Source: Cladorrhinum sp. PSN259
Lineage: Eukaryota > Ascomycota > Sordariomycetes > Sordariales > Podosporaceae
Reading direction: 5' to 3'
NCBI GenBank assembly: GCA_033725935.1
Contig: MU867121.1
Coordinates: 1-64,000, forward strand
DNA: 64,000 nucleotides
Shown: in pieces, positions 44,256 to 54,508 of the stretch
Layout of the letters: every line of letters begins with the position of its first letter
Numbering within the stretch: position 1 is the stretch's first letter
Notes under the pieces: model-generated
What the model was told of the DNA's origin: nothing
The model's input: only the letters and a program-made list of their open reading frames with translations
Database searches by the model: none
Position numbers and translations under genes: made by a program

Positions 44256-45987
44256 ATGAATGCCACAGTCAAGCGAAAGTTCAATGCCCTCGTACAGGGA
44301 ATCGGCAGCAACTCACCAACCGCCGAAAACGAGAGCAGCAGTCATTTTTCATCAGCGGTCAACGATCCTGCTGCAATGTCGTCACTTCTTTCGATGCGCT
44401 CGAGTACTACGACTCCAAACCTTCTCTCAAAGTCATTGACCAATGACGAGTTGCTAAATAAGAAGCGACGCGTCGGCGCGCCAGCCTCCTCCACAACTAC
44501 TCCGAGTAAATATGGAACACCACAGAGGAATAAGAGCGACGCCGCATTGTTGGCTGCCTCGCCTGCTGGGAGTATACGACCTACGTTTGGTGCCGGCGCA
44601 GCGACAGCGAGTACTACGTCGGTATCAAATATTACGCTGAGGAAATGGACGCCGGGAAGGTCAGGCAGTCCGGCGCCGTCACAATTCTCGGAAGGAGGAG
44701 GGCTGCCGCCGCCCAAGTATTGTCCTGGCGACCGGGAGCAATTGTTGAGGCGGTTGGCTACTTTTCAGGAGTTGACGGATTGGACCCCAAAGCCGGATAG
44801 GGTCAACGAGATTGAGTGGGCTAAGAGGGGGTGGGTGGGTCAGGGGAAGGAAAGAGTAAAATGCACGCTTTGTAATGCTGAGTTGGTGGTCAAGATCAAT
44901 AGGAAGGAGGTTGATGGAAAGGAGATAAGTGTCTTGATTGCCAGCGAGATCGAGGAGAGCGTTGTGAGGAGGTATGCTCAGTTGGTTGTGGAGAGCCATA
45001 CTGAGGACTGTCTATGGAGGAAGAAGGGTTGCGATGGTATGTTTCTTCTTAACCTCCCCTTCTGTTCCTTCAAGTTTGCTAATGTGATCTCCTGTAGACT
45101 CCCTACTCCGTCTTCCCCTCCCGAACCCCAAACTAGCCCTTGCAACCCTCCGCGAGCGGTACGACGAACTCTGCTCCCGATCCGCCGCTTTCCTACCGTA
45201 CGAATTCAACCTCCGCCTGCCAGATACTCTCAATCTAGGCGAGATCATCTCATACCTACCCTCGACATTCTTCAGTTCTCCGGCACCTTCATACCCCAAC
45301 CACGAGAAAATCAACCGCCCGGCTTTGGCTTTGGCTCTTCTAGGCTGGCAAGGTCTCACCAACCCACGCCTCTCGAACGCTCCGATACCTAATAGCGCTA
45401 GCTGTCACACGTGTCTCCGCCGCTTGGGACTGTGGATGTTCAAGAGTAAGGAAGTTGACCCTGAGACCAACCAAGTTCTGGTCCCCGCGCCAATGGATCA
45501 CTTGGATCCCGTCATGGAGCATAGATTCTTTTGTCCTTGGAAGAATGGGAACGTGCAGAGGAATCCTGGTTCGAAGGATGAAAGAGAGGTAAAACCTGCT
45601 TGGGAGGTCTTGACGGAGGTTCTGAAGAATGAGAGTTTTATCAGGTCCAAAGTTGAGGGTGGGAACCGTGGCAGGAGTAAGAGTGCGGTTATTCCTGCTG
45701 GTGGTGGTGGTGGAGGTAGCGGGAGTGCTGCTGCGGTTGCTAAGACGCCGGAGAGGAGGAGACCGATTACTTCGGGCACCAGTGTTGGGACGCCGGGCTC
45801 GATTGCGGGTAGCGAGGTTCCAACAGAAGCAGGAGGTGATGTGGAAGGAGGAGAGGAGGAAAACAGGAAGAAGAAGGATCAGGATATGATGAGTCGGTTG
45901 AGGAGGGTGAAGAGTTTGTTTAATACTAAGAAGGGCGGGTCTGTTAGTAGGCCTGGGACGTCACATTCTACCCGCGGTGGGGAGTAA
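44256..45987 (+). CDS. C3HC zinc-finger / Rsm1-like protein (NIPA family)
   Basis: Two exons, 44256-45036 and 45098-45987, joined across a 61 bp GTATGT...TGTAG intron with a GCTAATG branch, give 556 residues. The start is ATG 44256; codons upstream in the frame reach only a TTG. The N-terminal ~170 residues are disordered and Ser/Thr-rich. The C3HC domain follows (KYCPGDREQLLRRLATFQ, then KCTLCNAEL, and an SHTEDCLW His-Cys pair), which spans the intron. The second half has the Rsm1-like partner region (SCHTCLRRLGLWMFK and HRFFCPW). Related proteins are fission yeast Rsm1, linked to mRNA export, and human ZC3HC1/NIPA, at the nuclear basket. A Gly/Ser-rich stretch and a basic tail end the protein. 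A nuclear-envelope or mRNA-export role is inferred from family. Confidence 0.9.
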
Positions 45988-47415
45988 TGAGTGAGAAAAT
46001 GGGTGGCATGTACCACGAAGGTTCAGAAGTGTGGAGAGGAACATTTTGTTTCTTTGCTTGAAGGGGATGGATGATACTGTAGGGGTTTGTTCACCGTTAC
46101 GAGTTTGTACGATTGCGTGTATCTGTACCAAGGGGGCCTTGGGTTTGTAGCCAGTGTTTGATTTTCATTTGCTAGTTAGGCACTTTTGTTTTTGTTAGCA
46201 GTTGAAGTAGGTATATTATGCCGTGGGAGCTTGCTTCATGAGGGAGGTAGTCTATTCAAGTAATCAGTGGCACAAATTCTCTTTTATAACACTAAATGGA
46301 CATGGCCCGAGTGATCAACAGCTTCGTTAATCAGTCCTCCGCGATTTTTTGTCTTTGAGCTGGTTTCATCACAACCAGAAAAGTTGGTAGATGATGTATC
46401 ATATCTACTAGATTACCTATAAATAAATAAAAATTCTCAACTACCTGTTAAACTTCAAGTAGGATGGATAAACAACAATCTCCTATGTAAAACGCAGTGA
46501 TATATCCGTCATCCCCGATGAACTAAATTAGCATAACGTAACTGCTGGTAATTAGAAACTCCATTTATTAACAATCGCTGCCAGAGCCTGAGCCTGAGCC
46601 GGAGCCAGAGCCACACTTGTACTTCTCACAGGAGGAAGAAGAAGAAGAAGAAGAAGAAGAAGAAGAAGAAGAGGAGGAAGAAGAAGAAGAAGAAGAAGAA
46701 GGAAAAAAAGAAGCCTTTACTGACAGTTTCCAAAAGTAGGTTACCTTTATTTGTATTTGTGGCTTTTTTTTTCCCTTCGCATATTCATCTTCATACACGC
46801 ATACATACCTGCACTCACCTACAGCAAAGCTATGTATGTACGTGGCTCTCTTATCCTGAATACCCAAGTTTTAATTTTGGAAAACCAAACTCAAACCCTC
46901 AGAAATTTTTCTCAGAATTTTTATTATTATCAGCCGGTTTTTCTAAGACTACAAATTTCGATTCGAAAACTCTACAGACCACACATGCTCTTATGATACT
47001 TTGATCCGTGTATAAAGCTAACTTTCGACACGACCCCTGGGAATAACCCCCACCCACAGATGACCATCACCAAGGACAACGGATAGATTTAGAAAAATAC
47101 TTATCCATCTGACATGAAAATCTTCTTTAACGGCTTCGTATTTTTCCCAAACTCTAACCAACGTACGATCCTCATTTCACCCACTGCCTTGCATATGTCA
47201 CAATGATAATCTATATGTAACTGATACATCCCTCCATTACCAAAAACAACCATCAGAACACAGCCAACAAAATTTTAATCAACAGACAACACCCATGAGA
47301 AGCTGCAAAAAAAAAGTTTGGCCTTCCTTATTTTTGTGATGCCTTATAAAACAACATAAAATACAAATGCGGTGGGGGGGAATCTATGATATCTTCATTT
47401 CGGTAAATAGGGTAT
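45988..47415. other. Convergent intergenic region with simple repeats
   Basis: No gene is supported. The C3HC gene (+) and BiP gene (-) converge here. Two adjacent simple repeats lie at 46582-46702. The rest is AT-rich 3' flanking DNA. A minus-strand frame across the repeats (46568-46867) starts at a TTG and has no ATG, so I do not call it. Confidence 0.5.
46582..46702. repeat. Hexanucleotide (GAGCCT)n next to (GAA)n microsatellite
   Basis: An imperfect GAGCCT/GAGCCG/GAGCCA repeat fills 46582-46612, and a (GAA)n tract with a GAGGAGG break fills about 46631-46702. The (GAA)n run is purine-only on the plus strand. Both are likely to vary in length between strains. Confidence 0.9.
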
Positions 47416-49762
47416 TTAAAGCTCATCGTGTCCAGATGGCTCGTCATCCTCATCACCGGCACCACCAGCTCCAGAGTAGAGCTTGCTGGTGATAGGGTAA
47501 GCGACGTTGGACAGCTTCTCCTTCTGCTCCTCGAAGTCCTCAGTGGAAGCGGTACCGGCTGCAAACTTGTTAGCATATAATCGTTTTCATCAGAATATGT
47601 ATTGGGTGTAAACTTACCATTCTCCTCGAGCCAGTCCTGAGCCTCCTTGACGGCGTCAAGAATGGTCTCCTTGTCCTCCTCAGAGACCTTCTTTCCGAGA
47701 CCCTCCTCATCGTTGACCTGGTTCTTCAGGCTGAAGGCATAGTTCTCAAGACCGTTGCGAGCCTCAATGCGCTCACGAGTAGCCTTGTCCTCATCGGCGT
47801 ACTTCTCGGCCTCGGCGACCATGCGGTCAATCTCCTCCTGGGTAAGGCGGCCCTTATCGTTGGTGATGGTGATTGACTCGCCCTTGCCAGTGCCCTTGTC
47901 ATGGGCAGAGACCTTGAGAATTCCGTTGGCGTCGAGCTCGAAGGAGACCTCGATCTGGGGAACGCCACGGGGAGCGGGGGGGATACCGGTAAGCTCGAAC
48001 TTGCCGAGAAGGTTGTTGTCCTTGGTCAAAGAGCGCTCACCCTCGTAGACCTGGATAAGGACGACGGGCTGGTTGTCAGCGGCGGTAGAGAAGATCTGGC
48101 TCTTGCGAGTAGGGATAGGGGTGTTGCGGCCAATGAGCTTGGTCATGACACCACCGGTAGTCTCGATACCGAGGGTGAGGGGGTTGACATCCATGAGGAC
48201 GATGTCCTCAGTGCCTTTCTCACCGCTCAAAACACCGGCCTGGACGGCAGCACCGAAGGCGACGGCCTCATCGGGGTTGATACCCTTGCTAGCCTTCTTG
48301 CCATTAAAGAACTCCTCGATAAGGGCCTGGACCTTGGGAATACGAGTGGAACCACCGACAAGAACAATATCATCAACCTCGCTCTTGGAGACCTTGGCGT
48401 CCTTGAGAACCTGCTTGACAGGGTCAAGGGTCTTGCGGAAGAGATCGATGTTGAGCTCCTCGAACTTGGCGCGGGTAAGAGTCTCAGAGAAATCCTTGCC
48501 ATCGAAGAAAGCCTCGATTTCAATGCGGGTGGACATCTGGCTGGAGAGGGTACGCTTGGCCTTCTCGGCTTCGCGCTTGAGCTTGCCCATGGCCTTGGCA
48601 TCCTTGGTGACGTCGACACCATGCTTCTTGTTGAAAGTCTTGGCAAAGTGGTTGATGGTGCGCTGGTCGAAATCCTCACCACCAAGGTGGGTATCACCGG
48701 CAGTAGCCAATACCTCGAAAACACCCTGGTCGATAGACAGGAGGGAGACATCGAAAGTACCACCACCAAGGTCATAGACGATGATCTGGCGCTCGCCCTC
48801 GGTCTTGTCGAGGCCGTACGCAATAGCGGCGGCGGTGGGCTCGTTAACGATACGGAGGACGTTGAGACCGGCAATGAGACCGGCATCCTTGGTGGCCTGG
48901 CGCTGGTTATCGTTGAAATAGGCGGGGACGGTAACAACGGCGTGGGTGACCTTCTTGCCGAGGTAGGCCTCAGCGGTCTCCTTCATCTTTCCAAGAACCA
49001 TGGCGGAGATCTCCTCGGGGGAGAAGGTCTTCTTCTCACCACCAACAGTAACCTGGACATTTGGCTTGTCATCCTTGGAGATAACCCTTGATGGAACGTT
49101 AGCAAAAGTCCCCACCAAAAATGTTTGGACAGAGTATGCACATACTTGAATGGGAAGTGCTTGACATCACTCTTAACCTCCTTCTCGGACATCTTGCGAC
49201 CGACGAGACGCTTGATATCGTAGATGGTGTTGTATGGGTTAGCCGCGGCCTGGTTCTTGGCGGCGTCTCCGACCAATCTCTCCTCATCGGTAAAGGCGAC
49301 ATAAGAGGGGGTGATACGGTTTCCTTGGTCGTTGACGAGAATCTCGACCTTGCCGTTCTGCATAACACCGACACATCTGAATCCTAGTTAGCAGTTGTTC
49401 CCTGATCCCTGAGCTTTTTGAGCTCTAAAGCTACGCCACTGAACACTGTGTCCTCAACCGTCCGGGTTGGGCGACCACAAGGCCACAGAGCATCCAGAAT
49501 CGCAGAAGAAGTCGAGCGCTCGGAGAATCGCTATTGACTTACGAATAGGTGGTACCCAAATCCTGTAGAAGATGTTTAGTTAGTTGCTGGCCAGGGACAA
49601 TGGGAGATAGTAGGTAGGTGAGGGGAAGCAACGTACAATACCAATGACGGTGCCATAGTCCTGGACATCATCTGCCTTCACCTGTTGGATGCCGGTTCCA
49701 AGCATCATGCCAAAGAAGCCTACAAGGCCGAGGCCAAGGGCCCATTTCCGCGATCGAGCCAT
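47416..49762 (-). CDS. kar2: ER-resident Hsp70 chaperone BiP (Kar2/Grp78)
   Basis: BiP folds and translocates proteins in the ER lumen and is a main target of the unfolded protein response. Five exons, 49762-49637, 49562-49543, 49376-49146, 49086-47618 and 47558-47416, give 662 residues; introns are 74, 166, 59 and 59 bp with GTAAGT/GTATGT/GTACGT donors and TAACTAA/GCTAAC branches. The second exon is only 20 nt and encodes DLGTTYS, the phosphate-1 loop of the Hsp70 ATPase. A signal peptide covers ~1-30 (hydrophobic core, then VKADD). Hsp70 signatures VYDLGGGTFDVS and VLVGGSTRIPKVQ are present. The C-terminus is HDEL, the ER-retention signal, after an acidic GAGGAGDEDDEPSG tail. Nothing is missing. 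Confidence 0.98.
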
Positions 49763-51123
49763 GTCGAAGGCTATGTGTGTGTGAAGAATGAAAAGAAAAA
49801 AGAATGCAACCTCTTGCGAATTCTGCTGGCAGTAATCTCAAGAGAAAAAGAGATGGAGGAAAAAGAGAAAGCTTCCTTTAGCCTCTCTTGTCGTCTTGTG
49901 CTGCCAAAATCCTACCCGTTGGAGGGGCTTTCTTGGACTTTGTTGTTGGTGGACCAAGTTGGAATTGGGAGGAGGGAAGTGTGGAAAGAAAAAAAGATGC
50001 AATGGCTCTTTTGAAGCCAGTTGCCCTGTCCTTAAATTTTTTGGTGGTGAATTGGGAAATCTGTCCTTATTCCTGGCACTCTAGCCACCTCACTCTTTAG
50101 CACACAGCGCAGTGGCCGACCGCCGGCCCAGACCATAGCCCACCCACTGCAGTAGCCAGCTTGCAGCAACAGCGCCCGAACCGCAACAACCCGCCAGCTA
50201 AGCTGCTGCTTACTGGTTGGCTGGTTGCTGCCCCACCTTCCCAACTAGAAACCGCAGGGGCAAATGGAGGTATCCGTTACCTTCAGCCTTGGAAAAATAC
50301 CGCTATTTTCTCCACTCACAAAGTCACTCTACCTTTCCAGCTTATTCTTTTCGTTTTTGCCATCCGATTGTTGATCCCGATGTCCCCTCTCACAGCAATC
50401 TCAACGCTCTGCATCTAACATATCAGGGAGGCAATGTTGCCGTCCCTCGCTGGGCAAGATGGGATCGCATCCTGTACAGTCTCTCAAAATTTCCACCAAT
50501 TTCCGTTGCTCAGAGTTTCAAACGGTTATTACAAATAACAGCCACCCTGAAACCATGCCCCACAGAACCAACCAGAGAGTTGTGTTCTTTCACTCACTGC
50601 TGTGGGATTGTGGCGCACAGACCACATTCAAGCTGGAACTGCCAGAGTGGCCTTTCGGCTTGCGGCTATCCGCCCACCATTTTGGGTCTAAAGAAGTGGG
50701 GTGCGGTACGGGAAGATGTTCCCTAACCCCCAGCAAGCGGCGCTTTCTTATTAGGGTGAGGGGTGAAGCTGGAGGAATGCCACCTTGCACCTTGTCGAAC
50801 CTCCGGTGCGATGGTTCATTCATTAATCTGTAATGCAACTTCGAGCCGACGTCATGCTTAATTCAACCGTCAGCCTCACAAAATGAGTAAGATGACAGAT
50901 GGCAGTAACCTCTTCCTTAGGTGATACTCACTCAAGCCTCAGAAGAATCACAAGTTTCAGATGTCAGGGCTTAAAGACTCGATATTATCAGAATGCCTCC
51001 ATTTATATCCCTTCACATGCTGATTTGCTTAGTCTAAGCACAGTTACTTTAGATCATGTACATATCTAGATTCAAAAACAAAATGGCCCTTCTTATCTAG
51101 TGTAAGATATATCTATTCGACCC
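49763..51123. other. BiP promoter region and hbs1 3' flank
   Basis: No gene is supported. The left ~800 bases are the BiP promoter and 5' leader; the right part is the 3' flank of hbs1. I looked for a clear ER-stress element of the CCAAT-N9-CCACG type and did not find one. Short frames around 50217-50833 overlap each other on both strands and look like chance. Confidence 0.45.
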
Positions 51124-53615
51124 TTATTCCAACAAACCTGCAGCGATTGTCTCTCCTCCGCTCCTCAAAACAACCCTCTGTCCAGCCTCCAGCGGCACCA
51201 CAGATTCTAGCTCAATCGTAACTCGTGCTACTGTGCCCGGCTTGACAAGCTTAGGGTTCTTTTTGGTGACTGACCCAGTAACCTTATCCAACAATGCCGG
51301 CATTGCCGTAATCCTCCCTGCGGCATGCAACCGGCCCCTATGTACATCAACCTGCATCGGCATCAAGAAGTCGAACGCCAGTGCCTTCATTGTGAACTTC
51401 TTGTCCTTGGGGATTGGATCCGCTGGGTGGCAAATGATGTCGCCAACCCGAACATGTATGGGGTCGATGTGGCTAAGAGCCATCACCACATTCTGGCCGG
51501 CCACAGCCCAGTCAGCTGGGGCATCGTCCACAATTAACGACTTTACATATGCCTTCTCTGAGCTTGGCTGGACAATAAGCGCATCACCAGTCTGTAAAGA
51601 GCCAGAGTCGAGGCGGCCCGAGACGGTGACCTGACTTTGCATAGTTCGGAAGACCTCCGAGACAGTTATCCTCAGAGGTCTTGCCAATGCCCTGGCGTTC
51701 GGCTCAGAGTTTTCCAGCTCCTCAATCAAAGTGCCGCCCTCGTACCATGATGCTGCGGGGTCTTCGGACCTCTTGACAAGGTTATCGCCATTGAGGCCAG
51801 ATACAGGTACAAAGGCGATGTTCTTGGACTGAAAACCTGTGCTGGACAAGAAACCCGAGACTTGGTCCCTAATCTCGTCAAATCTCTCCTTTGACCAGCC
51901 CACCGTGTCCAGCTTGTTGACGGCCACGATGATTCGAGAAACCCCCATACTCCGGATCAAGAGGGAGTGCTCTTTTGTCTGACCTTTCAAACCGGACTCG
52001 AAGGCGCCAGTGCTTGCGTCGATGACAAGGATGGCAAAGTCTGCCTGGCTAGCTCCGGCAATCATGTTGGGGATGAAATCTCTGTGACCTGGTGCATCAA
52101 GGATGGTAAATGCCGTCTTGTCGGTTTCGAAGCGGTTTGTTGCAATGTCCATCGTTACACCCCTACTGCGCTCTTCTGATCGTTGATCAAGAAGCCACGC
52201 TAGTGCAAACGAAGCTTTGCCAATGGAGTGGGCTTCTTTACGTAGCCTGTCAACCGTCCGTTGATCGACAACTCCGAGTTCCAGCAGCAGGCGCCCCATC
52301 ATGGTACTCTTTCCTGCATCGACGTGGCCAACAACGACAAAGCTGGCGTTCTTCTTTGTTTTCGACTTTTCAAACTCCGAGAGCACGTCGAGACCTTTAC
52401 TCTTAGGTAAAGGGGCATCGTCAACTTTTAGCTGCTTCAAATCTCCCGCGACCTCATCGGCACCGGGTGAGCTCGGCTTCTTCGCTTTGGCGGCGGGGGC
52501 CTTCTTTGCAGCTGTCTCGGCTATCAGCATGAGCGTTAGCGCGTGTTCTTTCCCATCAGCGAACCTTTCGCTTGAGCCGCAAGGACTATGTCATCTGGAC
52601 TGGGTTTGGAGAAGGCTTCGAGGACAGATGGCGCTAGTGGCAGGACCACCAAATCTTGTCGTTCCAATGTATGAGGTTTGGCAGAGGATACCCCAAACAG
52701 TATCTGGGCAAACGGAGATGGCTGAGCATGGTCGACTGTTGCTGGCCTTTGAACTTCTGCTACCTCTGATTGCTTGATCGGTTCAGGTAATGGTTCGGAT
52801 CTTGGTTCTGTCGGGATGATGGGTTGCCGACCTTGGGCGGTAGACAAGGATGTCTTGAGCCGCTTGCCAAATCCTCCAGCCAGGGGAATGTTTTCCTTCC
52901 CGGGCGGTGTGTCCTCTGACATAGACAGCTCCTTCAACTGGGTTCGAGTGTCTTCAACTTGTTCTTCAGATGAGGACTTCTCCTGTGCCTTCTTTTTTCT
53001 GGCTGCCGCCAATGCCTGAAGCTTTGACATCTTAGGCGCTGCGCCAGATCCACCCAGCAGACCTCCCTTTGGTGTGGGAGGTGGGATAAAGATGGTCTCG
53101 CGGTGTTTTGGAATGTTGCCCCAAGGCATGTCCTCAAAGTAGTGTGACAGAGACTCCTTGAGCTTGGGGGTAGTCATTGGAGTGGAAAGAAGAGACCCTG
53201 TGGCTGGTCCGTATCCGCACTCGCCTCTCGTGTCGCCCGAATTGTTCTCCGCCCAGTATGAAAGTCTTTCGAAGGCCGTTGGGAGAGCAACAGTAGGGAC
53301 GATGAACTTACCAATTGGTTTCCGTGTGACTGACTTAGGCTTGGGTGCCTCGGGTGCGGGAGGACTGATGAACTTAGATACAAGGTATGCGACGGATTTG
53401 TCTACGTCGTAGTAGTAATGCCACAGGGCCTCTTCAATTTGTGCTGTAGAAATCTTGGAAGCCTCGGTGCCAAGAGCAACTCTCACATCGGCGGTGCCCT
53501 GGGTCATGAGAGCTTTATCTTCTGGACTAAGCTCGTCTTCTTCCTCATCGTAGTCGTCGAACTCATTGAGCTCGGCTTCATAGTCGAGGTTGCGAACTAT
53601 TCTGTGGCGAGACAT
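51124..53615 (-). CDS. hbs1: Hbs1 translational GTPase (ribosome rescue), possible Ski7-like splice form
   Basis: Hbs1 with Dom34/Pelota releases stalled ribosomes in no-go and non-stop decay. I join 53615-52565 and 52520-51124 across a 44 bp intron with weak donor GTTCGC, branch CGCTAAC and acceptor GATAG, giving 815 residues. The frames overlap so closely that one gene is certain. The N-terminal ~85 residues are the Hbs1_N domain (YYYDVDKSVAYLVSKF). GTPase motifs: GHVDAGKST (G1), ERSRGVT (G2), DAPGHRDF (G3), NKLD (G4). If the intron is kept, translation reads on for about nine codons (KGSLMGKNTR) and stops at residue 359, leaving out the GTPase. That short product keeps PSPFAQILFG (299-308) and KPSPDDIVLAAQAK (337-350), which resemble short motifs of Ski7-like exosome adaptors. 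Confidence 0.93.
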
Positions 53616-54508
53616 TTTGAGAGGTGTGGTGATGTGTGGTGAGTGTGTGCTGAGATGTGGTGAGATGTGTGGTTAGGAGCTGCAGTGTTGTGTTGTGTTG
53701 TGTTCAGAAGTTGTGTCGTGTTGTGTTGAGATGTTGTGATTTGAAGCGATGGCAATAGATTTGGCGTAAATAAAAGTCTGTCGGAAGAAAGAGACAGAGA
53801 AAGCGAGATTGCTGAAGATGATATAGCGAAAAGTCGGCTTGTCCTACGCATATCATATGCAATGATGTTCACTTCCAAATTCAAGGTTGAGATCCCAACT
53901 TCTTGGAAATTTAGGAAGCTACCAAGGTTTGACTTGAATGGCGGGGCGGAACGTCCTCAAACGAAAATAGAAACTCTGGGATTGCCTTTTGAGAGACTTC
54001 CGATGACTCATAAAGTTTGTGGCAAATGTACTGAATCCTAAAGATCAAAATCTTCAAGATCTATAGAGTGTAGTTGGTTGGTTGGAGCTTGAGCTTGGAG
54101 GTGTTGTCACCGGGTGATGTTGATGGCGGGGTCAAGCTGGCGGGTTGTGCCAGGTTCACCCCACCATCAGAATGAATGTCTGGCCCTGGTTCTGACCCCA
54201 TCTAGTAAGGCGGTGAGTGCCTAAACCGCGGGGCTTCCTTTGATTTGGCCAATGAGGGGGTCGAGTCGGACTTAGATTCTGCCGTTGGCCGCCTCGCCGC
54301 CAGCCAGCCGGGGTCTCAATTTTTTGAGAGATTGGATTGAGCTCTGGCGATAGCGAAAGGTGCCTAGCGAGAGAGACTGTGGAGGAAGCAAGCCTAGAGC
54401 CCTGTTAGACTCTACGACCGCTTTTTGGGATTCGCAGCTGCACCATCATCCAACAACTTCAACCGCTGTGCATTTTCCTTCAGAAATACCATTCCAGCAG
54501 CTGCCAAA
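53616..54508. other. Divergent promoter region of hbs1 and cct5
   Basis: No gene is seen in this ~890 bp between the start codons of hbs1 (-) and cct5 (+). The 130 bases before the hbs1 start are almost G-free on the sense strand and contain AACAC-type repeats (53616-53745). The right part is the cct5 promoter; a minus-strand frame at 54412-54696 overlaps the cct5 5' end and has no support. Confidence 0.55.

Noticed and set aside
46568..46867. Minus-strand frame with a long serine run and a Gly-Ser tail
   Set aside because: It starts at a TTG with no ATG in frame, and its sequence is the direct product of the two simple repeats.
47901..49091. 396-codon plus-strand frame opposite BiP
   Set aside because: It is the mirror of the BiP coding sequence, which is certain; long antisense frames are common in GC-biased highly expressed genes.
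52521..53615. Reading the N-terminal part of hbs1 as a separate gene
   Set aside because: Its domain is the Hbs1 N-terminal domain, the downstream GTPase lacks an own start region, and splicing joins them in frame. The short form is reported as a splice variant instead.
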